Assembly (NCBI GenBank): GCA_965205385.1
Contig: CBDBGS010000008.1
Location: 1,994,197 to 2,058,196 of the forward strand
Direction of reading: 5' to 3'
DNA from: CATOSP01 sp965205385
Lineage (GTDB): Bacteria; Chloroflexota; Dehalococcoidia; Lucifugimonadales; UBA3495
DNA length: 64,000 nucleotides
The position numbers were made by a program, and so were the translations under genes. Each line of letters opens with the position of its first letter. Positions within the stretch are counted from its first letter, which is position 1. Below the pieces are notes generated by a model, which made no database searches, was not told the DNA's origin, and was given only the letters and a program-made list of their open reading frames with translations. Positions 18,452-28,119 of this stretch are shown piece by piece.

Positions 18452-19474
18452 ATGCCAACCAGTGGAAATCCGTGGATCATCGCCATCGAGGAGCATTTCT
18501 GGGACAGGGAGCTTGCCGCGACCTTCGACGACGGCGACTCGGTGCGAAGAAGGACTCCCATCATCGACCGTCTGTACGATTACAGCGAATTGCGCATCCA
18601 GGAGATGGACGAAGCGGGCATCGACTTCCAGGTCTTGTCCCACGGCGCGCCGTCGGCCCAGAGGGTCGATGCTGAGACCGCGGTCCGGCTGGCCCGCAAC
18701 GCCAACGACCGGTTATACGACATCGTGGGCGCCCACCCGGACCGGTTCGCCGGGTTCGCCGCCCTGCCGACCCCTGATCCCGCGGCCTCCGTGGCCGAGT
18801 TGGAGCGTTGCATAACCAAATTGGGGTTCAAAGGGGCCATGGTGCACGGCCTGACCAACGGACTGTTCTTCGACGACAAGCGGTTCTGGCCCATCTTCCA
18901 GCAGGCCCAGGAATTGGACGTTCCGCTATATATTCACCCGGCCACGCCCCACCCAGCCGTGGTGGATGCCTATTACCAGGACTACCTGCAGGATTTTCCC
19001 TCCCTGCTCAGCGCCGGTTGGGGCTTCACCGTGGAGACGGCCACCCAGGGCATCAGGCTGGTGCTGTCGGGGGTGTTTGACGCCTACCCCGATGTAAAGA
19101 TCATCCTGGGCCACATGGGCGAGGGCCTGCCATTCTACCTGTGGCGGATAAACCAGGCCCTGGCGCGGCAGGGCAACCGGGATACATCGTTCTCGTTCCG
19201 GGATTATTTCTGCAAGCACTTCTGGATCACCACCAGCGGCTTTTTCTCCAACCCGGCCCTGCTGTGCTGCGTAATGGAAATGGGCGTTGACCGCATCCTC
19301 TTCTCGGTGGATTATCCCTTCGTAGATAACAAACCCGCCACCGACTGGATACCAACCATCCCCCCTAAGCGCCGAGGACAAGACAAAGATCCTGAGTGGC
19401 AACGCCGAGAGGTTGCTGAGGCTGTAGAGGACGGCGGGGTTGGAAATCCCGCCCAAACCTCCGTTTCTCGGTAA
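18452..19474 (+). CDS. Amidohydrolase 2 family (ACMSD/gamma-resorcylate decarboxylase-like)
   Basis: This is a metal-dependent TIM-barrel enzyme; relatives decarboxylate or hydrolyse aromatic acids. The start at ATG 18452 follows AGAGGTGG. Metal ligands are visible in AIEEHF (Glu and His), in YIHPATPH and in the SVDYPF aspartate near the end of the barrel; LGHMGEGLPF is also typical. The family tail should read LSAEDKTKILSGNAERLLRL and stop at 19427, but a run of six C at 19360-19365 is one base too long. As given, the frame instead adds about 30 unrelated residues and stops at 19474. It shares its neighbourhood, though not its strand, with the flavin oxidoreductase. Confidence 0.85.
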   Translation: MPTSGNPWIIAIEEHFWDRELAATFDDGDSVRRRTPIIDRLYDYSELRIQEMDEAGIDFQVLSHGAPSAQRVDAETAVRLARNANDRLYDIVGAHPDRFAGFAALPTPDPAASVAELERCITKLGFKGAMVHGLTNGLFFDDKRFWPIFQQAQELDVPLYIHPATPHPAVVDAYYQDYLQDFPSLLSAGWGFTVETATQGIRLVLSGVFDAYPDVKIILGHMGEGLPFYLWRINQALARQGNRDTSFSFRDYFCKHFWITTSGFFSNPALLCCVMEMGVDRILFSVDYPFVDNKPATDWIPTIPPKRRGQDKDPEWQRREVAEAVEDGGVGNPAQTSVSR

Positions 19475-19666
19475 CACCTTTGTAATTACGGAATTATCCT
19501 ACGTGGTTTCCAGACCTACTTGAACCAGGACCCATTTGATGGCGGGCTCATCGGGAGAAACGGAGATAGGAAGTAGCCGATGGGTAGCACGGACACAGTT
19601 TATAAGACCAGGGCAATCGCATCTGATTGGTGGAGGCATGAGAATGGTAGGTTAGGAGTCAACTTA

Positions 19667-20283
19667 GCCCGAATCCACCGAAGGACGGCGTGTGGGATGC
19701 CTGCTGAAGGAGCAAAAGGGTGCTCCTCTGAATCTGGGATAATGGTTTTGAAACACGAAACCAACCCCGGAAAAGGAGCACCCTATAGATGCTGCCACGC
19801 CACCACCCCGACCGCATCCGCATCGCCTTCGACGATCACCGCTTGGTGGCCAATGCCGGGCTGCTCCTGCCGGCCACCCTGGCCCAGCATCTCGGCCTTC
19901 CCCAACTGGTTGACCGGCACCTCGACCTGGGCCGTGCCCCAGGCCGGGCCAACACCGGCGATAAGATGATGACGCTGCTGGCCTCCGCGCTGGCTGGCGG
20001 CGACTGTATCGACGACGCCGACGTGTTGCGCACCGGGGGGACGGCCTGCACCTTGGGCAGCAGGGTCAAGGCGCCATCCACGCTGGGGACCTTCCTGCGC
20101 AGTTTCCGGTGGGGCCATGTCCGTCAGTTGGACCGGGTGGGCCCCGAGTTGCTGGCCCAGGCCTGGAAGACCGGCGCCGGACCCGGCGATGCGCCCCTGA
20201 CCATCGACCTCGATTCGACCATCTGCGAGACCTACGGCTTGGCCAAAGAGGGTGCCCGCCACCACGGCTACACCGGCAAGCGG
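19667..20283 (+). mobile_element. IS1380-type element, 5' part (3' truncated)
   Basis: The terminal repeat GCCCGAATCCACCGAAGG starts at 19667, preceded by CTTA. The leader and a transposase start at ATG 19789 (MLPRHHPDRIRIAF) follow. The match runs through the first catalytic region (IDLDSTICETYG) and breaks off at about 20283 after GYTGKR, where full copies continue GYHPLLAV. The frame reads on into unrelated sequence to 20391. The second Asp and the Glu are missing, so it cannot transpose by itself. Confidence 0.85.
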
Positions 20284-20496
20284 GTGAATCTGCCCATGAT
20301 AACGACCACCGTGAAACGGATCAAACAGCATGGGCCGCTGGGCAACTTCGGGTGTTGGGCCATGTACGGGGAACCTGTCCGCATCGGGTGATAGCCCTTT
20401 TGGCGGTGAACTTGATCCGTCCCACCACGGCGGGGTCAGTCTGGCTGGTGGAGAATTTGTGAAATCCTGTAAAAGGCACCAATAAACGAGCGGCCC

Positions 20497-21246
20497 ATGG
20501 ATCCTAAAGCCAAACAAGAATCCGAGGCCCAGGAGACGCCAGGCGCCGATGGCAGCACTCCGTTGTTCCGCTGCCTGTCCGTAGACCTGGAAGTCGGCCG
20601 CAAGGACAACCGTATTCACGCCTTGGCCGGGGTCCGAGTGGATACCGGCCAGTCCCTAACCTCCGCCGAATCGGGGAACCGGCTTACCGGCGCACTCGCC
20701 AAGCTCGACGACCTAGCCGATGGCGCCGGCTTCGTGCTGGGACACAACCTGATAGCATTCGACCTACCCCACCTTGAAGCCGTGGGTCCCGATCTGCGGC
20801 TGCTCAAGCTGCCCGCCGTGGACACTCTCCGGCTGAACCCGCTGGCCTTCCCGCGCAACCCGTACCACCACCTAGTCAAGCACTACCAGGACGGCGGGCT
20901 GAAACAGGGGCGGGTCAACGATCCCGAGCTGGACGCCAGGCTGGCCCTGGAGGTCTTCCACGATCAGTTGAGGGCGTTCCGGGACGCGCCTCCCGACCTG
21001 CTGACAGCTTGGCACTGGCTCACCACGGCGGAAAACGGCGCCGGATTCGACCAGGTGTTCAAGTCCTTGCGGGGTTCGCCCAAGCCGTCAAACGCCGAGG
21101 CGGGTGAAGCGATCCGCGCGCGTTTGGACGGCAACTCTGCTGACAGCTTGGCACTGGCTCACCACGGCGGAAAACGGCGCCGGATTCGACCAGGTGTTCA
21201 AGTCCTTGCGGGGTTCGCCCAAGCCGTCAAACGCCGAGGCGGGTGA
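20497..21246 (+). CDS. 3'-5' exonuclease domain, N-terminal part of split helicase fusion
   Basis: This is a DnaQ-like exonuclease module. Motif I is in CLSVDLEVG (Asp-x-Glu), motif II in LGHNLIAFDLPHL (Asn...Phe-Asp), and the last Asp in NDPELDARLALEVF. From about residue 167 the gene enters a 139-bp tandem duplication; the second copy is read out of frame and ends at 21246 (VKRRGG). In the unduplicated ancestor this frame would continue straight into the RecQ part, giving one protein of about 1,717 residues. As it stands it yields a 249-aa exonuclease. The ATG at 20497 lacks a strong ribosome binding site. Confidence 0.8.
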   Translation: MDPKAKQESEAQETPGADGSTPLFRCLSVDLEVGRKDNRIHALAGVRVDTGQSLTSAESGNRLTGALAKLDDLADGAGFVLGHNLIAFDLPHLEAVGPDLRLLKLPAVDTLRLNPLAFPRNPYHHLVKHYQDGGLKQGRVNDPELDARLALEVFHDQLRAFRDAPPDLLTAWHWLTTAENGAGFDQVFKSLRGSPKPSNAEAGEAIRARLDGNSADSLALAHHGGKRRRIRPGVQVLAGFAQAVKRRGG

Positions 21247-21275
21247 AGCGATCCGCGCGCGTTTGGACGGCAACT
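20998..21275 (+). repeat. 139-bp direct tandem duplication inside the helicase gene
   Basis: Unit 1 is 20998-21136 and unit 2 is 21137-21275; I found no differences between them. Both begin CTGCTGACAGCTTGGCACTG and encode LLTAWHWLTTAENGAGFDQV in alternate frames. 139 is not a multiple of three, so the duplication shifts the frame by one and separates the exonuclease from the RecQ and UvrD parts. It may be a recent slip or an assembly artefact. Confidence 0.92.
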
Positions 21276-24200
21276 CCTGCGGGACCCACGCACAGGAAGT
21301 CATGGATGACCCCGCCCGGCACGGCTGGCCCCTGGCCTACGCCCTGGCGTGGCTTTCGGTGGCAGGAGGGAACTCGGTCATGCCTCCCTGGGTGCGTCAC
21401 CAGTTTCCCGAAGCGGGTCGCCTGGTGCGTAGATTGCGCGACACCGCCTGCGCCGACCCTGGTTGTGATTGGTGCAGGGAGATGCACGACGCGAAGAAGG
21501 AACTGGCCCGCTGGTTCGGCTTTCCCGGGTTCCGCCCCGAACCGGCGGACGATGACGGGCGTCCGCTGCAACAGTCCATCTCCGAGGCGGCGATGACGGG
21601 AGAGCACGTCCTGGGAATCCTTCCCACCGGAGCGGGCAAGTCGGTCTGCTACCAGGTGCCGGCCCTGTCCCGCTACGACAAGACCGGCGCTCTGACGGTG
21701 GTGTTCTCTCCGCTGGTGGCCCTCATGGCCGACCAGGTGGCGGGACTGGAGGCCCAGGGCATCGGTTCCTGCGTTACTGTCAACAGCCTCTTGTCCATGC
21801 CGGAGCGGGCTGACGCCCTGGACCGGGTGCGTCTGGGCGATGCGGCTATCCTCCTCATCTCGCCGGAACAGCTGCGCAGCGTCTCCCTGCGGCGGGTCCT
21901 GGCCCAGCGGGAAATCGGCTCGTGGGTGCTGGACGAAGTCCATTGCCTTTCCCGTTGGGGACACGACTTCCGCCCAGACTACCGTTACGTGGGGCGCTTC
22001 ATCCGCGAGCGGGCCGGGGACGAGCCCGTTCCGCCGGTGCTGTGCCTCACCGCCACGGCCAAGCCCGACGTCAAGGCCGAGATAGTGCGCTACTTCAGGG
22101 AAGAGCTGGACATCGATCTGAAGGTGTTTGACGGCGGTGCCCAACGGACCAACCTGGATTTCGTGGTGGTGCCCACCAGCGGCGAAGGCAAGTTCGCCCA
22201 CATTCACCAGATCCTCGAGGCCGACCTGCCGGCGGATGGACCCGGAGGCGCCATCGTCTACTGCGCGACGAGGCGGCAGACGCAGGAGGTGGCGGAGTTC
22301 CTGCGGGCCAAGGGAATGGCGGCGGACTATTTCCACGGGACGCTACCGCCGGAGACCAAGAAAAACGTCCAGCAGGGCTTTATCAACGGTGAGCTACGGG
22401 TGATCGCCGCCACCAACGCCTTCGGGATGGGCATCGACAAGCCCGACGTGCGGGTGGTGGTCCATGCTGACATCCCAGGCTCCCTGGAGAACTATTTGCA
22501 GGAAGCTGGTCGGGCCGGTCGCGACCAGGAAGCGGCGCGGTGCGTGCTGCTCTACACCCAGGAGGACGTGGAACGCCAGTTCGGCATGTCCGCACGCTCC
22601 CGCCTGACCCGGCAGGAGATCCACGGCGTTCTGCGGGCGCTGCGCAACCTGGACCGCAGGAAGCGGCTGGAGGGCGAGGTTGTGGCCACCTCCGGGGAGA
22701 TCCTGGGGGAGGACGACGAAGGAGCCTTCGAGCGGGACTCCGCTACCGACGACAACCGGGTGCGCACCGCAGTGGCCTGGCTGGAGGAGGCGGAACTGCT
22801 GACCCGGGAGGAGAACCTGGTGCAGGTGTTCCCCTCATCCCTCCGCGTCGGTTCGGTGGAGGAGGCCCGCTCCAGGCTGGCAAGGGCCCTCATCACCGAC
22901 TCCTACCGCCGCCAGTTGCTCACCATCGCCGAGACCCTCATCGACGCTAATGCCGACGAGGGCATCTCCACCGACGAGTTGATGGCCGCGTCGGGACTGA
23001 ACTCCGAAGGAGTGCGGGCTGCGCTCTACGACTTGGAGCGATGGGGCGTCGCCAGCAACGACACCGCCCTGACCGCCTTCGTCCACGCCGGGGTTGAGAG
23101 GTCTTCCCGCAGACGCTTCCAGGAAGCGGCCGACCTGGAGCAGGCCCTGATCGCATTGATGCAGGAGGCCGCCCCGGACACGGAAATAGGTGAAACTCAT
23201 CCGCTGCACCTTCGGCGGGCCACGCAGCAACTGAAGGACGAAGGCCTTTACAATGCGCTGCCGGAACGGCTGCGGCGGATCCTCCGCAGCATCGCCGCCG
23301 ACGGCCGGGGCGAAGGGGGCGGCGGTGGAAGTCTGTCCGTGCGAGGACGGGACCAGGAGATGGTGCACATGACCCTGCTGCGGCAGTGGGGACAACTGGA
23401 GAAGATGGCGGAGGTGCGCCGGGCTGCCGCCGGACGCATCCTGGAACACCTGCTGGCCAGCCTGCCATCCGGGAGCCGGGGCACCGATCTTTTGGCTGAG
23501 ACCACGTTGGGCAAGCTGTTGATGGCCGTCAACTCCGACCTCCTCGTCAGGAGCCAGGTGAGAGAGCCATCCCGGCTGGTGGACCGGGCCCTGCTGTGGC
23601 TGCACGAGCAGGAGGTCATCCGCCTGAACAAGGGCCTGGCGGTGTTCCGTCCGGCCATGACCATCCGTCTCAAGCAGGAAAGGCGCGGGTTCGCCCAGGC
23701 CGACTACGGCTCCCTGAGGCTCCACTACGACGAGCAGACGCTCCAGATCCACGTCATGGCGGAGTTCGCCCAGCAGGGTCTGGCCTCCATGGCCCAGGCC
23801 CTCCGGCTCGCCATGGACTACTTCAGCCTGCTCAAGGGTGACTTCCTTTCCAAGTGGCTGCAGGGCCGGGACGCGGAAATGTCGCGTCAGACCACGCCCG
23901 AATCCTGGCAGTCCATCGTGGAGAGCCTGAACAACCCCGTCCAGCGCCGCATCGTGGCCGACGACCGGGAGCAGACCAACGTTTTGGTCCTGGCGGGTCC
24001 TGGCTCGGGCAAGACGCGGGTGCTGGTTCACCGCGTCGCCTACCTCATACGAGTCAGGCGGGAGAACCCCCGGGGCATCCTAGCCCTGGCCTACAACCGC
24101 CATGCCGCGGTGGAGATACGCAGGCGCCTGTCAGACCTCATCGGCGACGACGCCCGCGGTGTGGTGGTGCTGACCTGCCACGCCCTGGCCATGCGGCTTA

Positions 24201-25789
24201 CCGGCGCCAGCTTCAGCGGACGGGCAAACCGGCTGGACGAGGGGGATTTCCGCGAAGTGGTCCAGCAGGCGGTCGCCCTGCTGAAAGGGGAGGGCCTGCC
24301 TCCCGAGGAAGCTGATGACCAACGGGCCCGCCTGCTGGCCGGTTTCCGGTGGATTCTCGTGGACGAGTACCAGGACATCGGCCCGGACCAGTACGAGCTG
24401 ATCTCGGCACTGGCGGGGCGGACTCTTTCCAGCGACGACGACAAGCTCAGCCTCTTCGCGGTGGGTGACGACGACCAGAACATTTACGCCTTCAACGGGT
24501 CGTCCACGGAGTTCATCCGCCGCTTCGAAGCCCACTACAAGGCCCGGCCCTTATTTCTCACCGACAACTACCGCTCCACCGGCCACATCATCGAGGCGGC
24601 CAACGCGGTGATCAAGCCGGCTGCGCAGCGGATGAAGGCTGGGCATCCCATTACCATCAATCGGGCGCGGGGCCGGGAGCCCTCCGGTGGAGATTGGGCC
24701 CTGATGGACCCGGTGGCCCGGGGACAGGTCCAGACGCTTCCGGCGGGAGATACCTCGATCTCACAGGCGCAGGCGGTGGTCGCCGATCTGAAGCGGTTAG
24801 CCGGTCTGGATCAGGACTGGGACTGGGCCCAATGCGCGGTGATTGCCCGGGAGTGGAGCTACCTGGACCCGGTGCGCAGCCTCTGCGAACTTGAAGGCAT
24901 TCCGGTGCAGATGGCCAACGAGGAGTTCACGGGCATCTGGCAGCTTCGGGAGACCCAAGCGTTGGTGGATTGGCTGCGCCGTCGGAACTCCTACCTTGTC
25001 ACCGGCGATGACCTCGAGGGATGGGTGTTTGATCAACCCCCGGGCCGTTGGATTGCGCTGCTCCAGGAGGCCGTGGCGGAGTACGCTCTGGAGACCGGTG
25101 ATAGCGAATCTCCGGTGGACCATTTCATCGAATGGCTGGCCGAGTGGTCACGAGATGTCCGCCGGCGTCAGCGTGGCTTGCTGCTTCTCACCGCCCATCG
25201 CGCCAAGGGACTGGAGTTCGACCACGTTGTTGTCCTGGACGGGAGTTGGGACCGCATTGGCACCGGGGAGGACAGGGATGCCCCGCGCCGGCTTTACTAC
25301 GTGGCCATGACCCGCGCCCGCAAGACACTGACGCTGGCTCGCTTTCCCCGGTCGCATCCGTTCCGGGATTCCCTGCAGGGAATCCCGTCGGTGCTGCACC
25401 GCGATGGGCCCGCCCATTTCCCGTCAGCCCCGCCGGAGCTGTCCCGACGCTACCGGAGTCTGAGCCTGCGGGACGTGTTCCTGAGCTTCGCCGGATACCG
25501 ACCCCAAGGCCATCCCCTGCACAGGGCAATCGCCGACCTGTCCCCTGGTGACCCGCTGCGGGTGCGCCCTGGAACGACTCGTTGGGAACTACAGGACTGC
25601 AATGGGACAGTGACCGGACAGATGGCGGGCGGCTTCGAGGTTCCCGCTGGCATGAGTTGCACATTCGGCACAGTCCTGGCGATCGCCACCTGGGACCGGG
25701 AGGGTTCTGAACCGCAATACCGGGATGGACTCCGCTGCGATTCCTGGGAGGTGGTGGTGCCGGAGTTGGTGTTCGAGACCCGGTCGTGA
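21104..25789 (+). CDS. RecQ-UvrD double helicase (C-terminal part of exonuclease-RecQ-UvrD fusion)
   Basis: This is a DNA helicase with two motors in one chain. The RecQ part (about residues 150-560) has ILPTGAGKSVCYQVPAL (Walker A), VLDEVHCLSRWGHDFRP (DEVH box), and GMGIDKPDVRVVVH with LQEAGRAGRD (motifs V and VI). A winged-helix/HRDC-like stretch follows. The UvrD part starts near residue 945 with NPVQRRIV, then AGPGSGKTRVLVHRV, ILVDEYQDIGPDQ, AVGDDDQNIYAFNG, NYRSTGHI, LLTAHRAKGLEFDHVVVLDG and YVAMTRARK. A Cys cluster (CADPGCDWC) precedes the first motor. The native frame joins the exonuclease at 20497; the GTG at 21104 is only the first start in this frame. Confidence 0.88.
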   Translation: MKRSARVWTATLLTAWHWLTTAENGAGFDQVFKSLRGSPKPSNAEAGEAIRARLDGNSCGTHAQEVMDDPARHGWPLAYALAWLSVAGGNSVMPPWVRHQFPEAGRLVRRLRDTACADPGCDWCREMHDAKKELARWFGFPGFRPEPADDDGRPLQQSISEAAMTGEHVLGILPTGAGKSVCYQVPALSRYDKTGALTVVFSPLVALMADQVAGLEAQGIGSCVTVNSLLSMPERADALDRVRLGDAAILLISPEQLRSVSLRRVLAQREIGSWVLDEVHCLSRWGHDFRPDYRYVGRFIRERAGDEPVPPVLCLTATAKPDVKAEIVRYFREELDIDLKVFDGGAQRTNLDFVVVPTSGEGKFAHIHQILEADLPADGPGGAIVYCATRRQTQEVAEFLRAKGMAADYFHGTLPPETKKNVQQGFINGELRVIAATNAFGMGIDKPDVRVVVHADIPGSLENYLQEAGRAGRDQEAARCVLLYTQEDVERQFGMSARSRLTRQEIHGVLRALRNLDRRKRLEGEVVATSGEILGEDDEGAFERDSATDDNRVRTAVAWLEEAELLTREENLVQVFPSSLRVGSVEEARSRLARALITDSYRRQLLTIAETLIDANADEGISTDELMAASGLNSEGVRAALYDLERWGVASNDTALTAFVHAGVERSSRRRFQEAADLEQALIALMQEAAPDTEIGETHPLHLRRATQQLKDEGLYNALPERLRRILRSIAADGRGEGGGGGSLSVRGRDQEMVHMTLLRQWGQLEKMAEVRRAAAGRILEHLLASLPSGSRGTDLLAETTLGKLLMAVNSDLLVRSQVREPSRLVDRALLWLHEQEVIRLNKGLAVFRPAMTIRLKQERRGFAQADYGSLRLHYDEQTLQIHVMAEFAQQGLASMAQALRLAMDYFSLLKGDFLSKWLQGRDAEMSRQTTPESWQSIVESLNNPVQRRIVADDREQTNVLVLAGPGSGKTRVLVHRVAYLIRVRRENPRGILALAYNRHAAVEIRRRLSDLIGDDARGVVVLTCHALAMRLTGASFSGRANRLDEGDFREVVQQAVALLKGEGLPPEEADDQRARLLAGFRWILVDEYQDIGPDQYELISALAGRTLSSDDDKLSLFAVGDDDQNIYAFNGSSTEFIRRFEAHYKARPLFLTDNYRSTGHIIEAANAVIKPAAQRMKAGHPITINRARGREPSGGDWALMDPVARGQVQTLPAGDTSISQAQAVVADLKRLAGLDQDWDWAQCAVIAREWSYLDPVRSLCELEGIPVQMANEEFTGIWQLRETQALVDWLRRRNSYLVTGDDLEGWVFDQPPGRWIALLQEAVAEYALETGDSESPVDHFIEWLAEWSRDVRRRQRGLLLLTAHRAKGLEFDHVVVLDGSWDRIGTGEDRDAPRRLYYVAMTRARKTLTLARFPRSHPFRDSLQGIPSVLHRDGPAHFPSAPPELSRRYRSLSLRDVFLSFAGYRPQGHPLHRAIADLSPGDPLRVRPGTTRWELQDCNGTVTGQMAGGFEVPAGMSCTFGTVLAIATWDREGSEPQYRDGLRCDSWEVVVPELVFETRS

Positions 25790-25819
25790 TCGTCACGGGC
25801 GACAGGATGGGATGACCTG

Positions 25820-26407
25820 ATGGATGAACTAAAGGACCACGTTTACATCGCTGAGCTATCTATACCGACATGCTTCTATGTGAACCGGGAAACAAGACAT
25901 GTTATTGACAACCCTGAAGCGCTTGAGATCCAGAAGGGTTACTATCGGATTGGATATCCAAACGATCAGCCTGCCATCGGTGAGTATGTCGAATTAATCC
26001 TTGTCATCGAATTTGTCGAACAGGGCCTCATGGAAGCTGAAGACCACGCCTTGAAGGTCGGTCGAGCGTTCAGTTCCTTACTTTCCACCTATGGAGGTTA
26101 TCCGAATGAGCCGCCATACCTCAAAAGGGTTGCTTGTACGGATTTTAACGCGAACCTGACGTCTGAACACCACTATTGCTATCGCAGCACGCCGCAAATG
26201 CTGGCGCAATTTGATTCCTTGGTCGGCTATCAGTTCGAGCGATTCCTTCAGTCCATCTCTGAAGTCGACTCCAAGACAAAACACCAACTCCAGTCAGCTA
26301 TCCATTGGTGTCAGATATCTATCAGTAGCGATGAGCCAACAGTCAGCTACGTTCCTGCATGGACAGGCGGCCTTAGTGCCAAGTCATCCCGGGCTTGCCC
26401 CCCTTAA
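25820..26407 (+). CDS. Unknown protein, possibly truncated HEPN-like, 195 aa
   Basis: It starts 30 bp after the helicase (MDELKDHVYIAELSIPTCF) on the same strand, so it may share its mRNA. The first half looks beta-rich (IGYPNDQPAIGEYVELILVIEF). The second half is helical, with FERFLQSISEVDSKTKHQLQ and AIHWCQISISSDEPTVSYV ending AWTG. That arrangement is like ApeA/HEPN-type proteins, in which a conserved Trp helix follows a beta domain. The last 12 residues (SAKSSRACPP) are low-complexity, and the usual continuation of the helical domain is missing. The gene may be truncated or frameshifted after 26370. The function is not known; the HEPN link is inference. Confidence 0.6.
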   Translation: MDELKDHVYIAELSIPTCFYVNRETRHVIDNPEALEIQKGYYRIGYPNDQPAIGEYVELILVIEFVEQGLMEAEDHALKVGRAFSSLLSTYGGYPNEPPYLKRVACTDFNANLTSEHHYCYRSTPQMLAQFDSLVGYQFERFLQSISEVDSKTKHQLQSAIHWCQISISSDEPTVSYVPAWTGGLSAKSSRACPP

Positions 26408-26481
26408 GGCAAACCCCCGAAGGCAGTAGGGCTCACTACGGCAAATGTGGCCTACGTCCCACTCTCATTGCCCTATGGGGA

Positions 26482-26943
26482 TTAACGGCGGAATTTGCGC
26501 TGGAGTTCACTCACGTACCGCCGTCCCAGAACATCGGCGTTCTCGTTAAGCCAATCACCTAAACTAATACCAAGGTGAAATACGCGTATGGAGGAAGTCA
26601 ATCGGCGGCACCGGATTGCTCTCCGGACACAGGAGCAAGAGCTTCCCTGGGCGCCCAAGTCAATCTTCATCGCCCCACAAATGTAGATTCCACCTTGGCT
26701 TTGGTTTAGGAGCAAGGGATGATGACCAGGTAGGGTATGGACCTCACACTTAGGAAACCTCTGAATAAGTAGTTGGATTGCCCCAGACCACGCCTTAGCT
26801 GAGCACCTCTTCATGGCGACCTGTCCACGCGCTTGACAGCTTTGTTGCCTTGCCTTCCGCGAAGCGATTTCCGGCCAAAAACTGACCAAGTTGAGGAAGC
26901 GTCGTTGTAATACTAGGGCAAGTGTGATTCCGCCGAACTTCAT
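26482..26943 (-). CDS. Uncertain 153-aa protein overlapping its upstream gene
   Basis: ATG 26943 overlaps the stop of the upstream gene by 4 bases (ATGA), which argues for translation. The first two thirds are rich in Arg, Cys and Gln, unlike a folded domain. The tail (FHLGISLGDWLNENADVLGRR, then YVSELQRKFRR) looks like real protein. It may be a frameshifted remnant. No family recognised. Confidence 0.35.
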   Translation of the reverse strand: MKFGGITLALVLQRRFLNLVSFWPEIASRKARQQSCQARGQVAMKRCSAKAWSGAIQLLIQRFPKCEVHTLPGHHPLLLNQSQGGIYICGAMKIDLGAQGSSCSCVRRAIRCRRLTSSIRVFHLGISLGDWLNENADVLGRRYVSELQRKFRR

Positions 26944-27821
26944 TCATACCTGATTTCAGCAATCTTGCCCTCCAACTTGTTCATGATCCCGACAGGAAGC
27001 ATGTCCATTAACTGGGTGACGAATCCATACGAATACATCAGACAACCAGCTGCAATCAAAAGAAGGTCCCTTATTGTTTCCTCTTTTAGACTTGGTGTTG
27101 TGATGTAGCTATCACCGACCACCTGCGTTTCCAAACAATAGTGACCGATAGCCCAGCCGTGACCATGGACGATAGCAGATCCAATCCTATAGCCCTTCTC
27201 GTATATCACATTCTCCTCGCTGGCTTTACTTTTCCAGGCTTGGAGACCGGATTTCCACACCTCATCAAGTATCTCCTCAGAGCCAACTCCTCCCAAATTT
27301 TTATTTGTTATTTCCTGGTACCACGCGGCAGCCTGTCTTTTGCGTTCGGTCGCAAGCTCCTTCCCCGAGGATGACCTGAGATCGTCCGGCAGTTTATCGA
27401 ACTGCCTAATGTCAGTGTAATAGAGCCTCAAGAACCTTTTGATTCGTTCTCTAGGACTTATCTGAGGATCGGATATGTAAGTGATCTTATAGGAGTATTC
27501 CAATATGGTGCGCTCAAGGATGAAAGGAGTTACGGACGCACCGACATTAAAGGCTGCCCCCAGAGAGCGCACTTGGTCCTGAACACCAATCAGCAAATTC
27601 AACACCGTACTGAAGAGATGGTTTCTTAGTAGCTCCCGCCTCTCCAGCGGCTCGACTTCAGCGATTTCGTTCAGCAAGAACGAGCGCTCGGTAAGCTCGA
27701 TCTTTCTCGCGTTCATATCGTCAGCGACGATGTCGCATATCTCTTCCAAAATTCTTACGTGTTGGAGATCCCGCAATTTTGGCTCCTCTTCATGCCGATG
27801 TTTGTAATCAGGAAACTTCAA
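26940..27821 (-). CDS. Unknown all-helical protein (DUF5677-like), 293 aa
   Basis: The ATG at 27821 (MKFPDYKHRHEEEPK) opens a strongly helical protein. It shows a long amphipathic region (LEEICDIVADDMNARKIEL), an Arg/Glu pair in FILERTILEYSYKITYI reminiscent of DUF5677 proteins, a His-rich site (SAIVHGHGWAIGHYC) and a hydrophobic C-terminal segment (LLLIAAGCLMYSYGF). Base composition is lower in GC than the neighbouring helicase, which suggests separate acquisition. Such proteins often sit in accessory or defence loci. The function is unknown and the family assignment is weak. Confidence 0.6.
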   Translation of the reverse strand: MKFPDYKHRHEEEPKLRDLQHVRILEEICDIVADDMNARKIELTERSFLLNEIAEVEPLERRELLRNHLFSTVLNLLIGVQDQVRSLGAAFNVGASVTPFILERTILEYSYKITYISDPQISPRERIKRFLRLYYTDIRQFDKLPDDLRSSSGKELATERKRQAAAWYQEITNKNLGGVGSEEILDEVWKSGLQAWKSKASEENVIYEKGYRIGSAIVHGHGWAIGHYCLETQVVGDSYITTPSLKEETIRDLLLIAAGCLMYSYGFVTQLMDMLPVGIMNKLEGKIAEIRYE

Positions 27822-27854
27822 TAGTTCGTACCTGCAAGTCCCCAGAACCTGTAA

Positions 27855-27945
27855 TCGGCGGAGGTAAATTGGACCACGTGGGCGGATTGACCGACTGACA
27901 TTCGGTGTCGCTGTTCAGGATAAATGTCCGTTTAAGTGGCCGGCA
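27855..27945. mobile_element. Possible IS21 terminal remnant
   Basis: GGCGGAGGTAAATTGGACCA at about 27857 resembles the left end of the complete IS21 at 39058 (GGCGGAGTAAAACTGTACCA). A further motif CAGGATAAATGTCCG near 27918-27932 matches the internal IS21 repeats near 39100-39130. No istA or istB coding remains beside it. It is cut by the IS1380 element at 27982. Confidence 0.4.
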
Positions 27946-28119
27946 TATCCCACTCCCTCCCGACAACAACAGCTACCCTTAGCCCCAATCCACCGAACGG
28001 GCGCGTGTGAGAGGCCTCCTGAAGAAGCAAAAGGGAGCTCCCCAGAATCTGGGATAATGGTTTTCGAAACACAAAACCGAACCCAGAGAAGGAGCGCCCA
28101 ATAGCAACTGTCTTGAAAG

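Noticed and set aside
19783..20619. 278-codon minus-strand frame
   Set aside because: It runs antisense over an IS1380 fragment and its flank; the sense strand encodes the recognised transposase.
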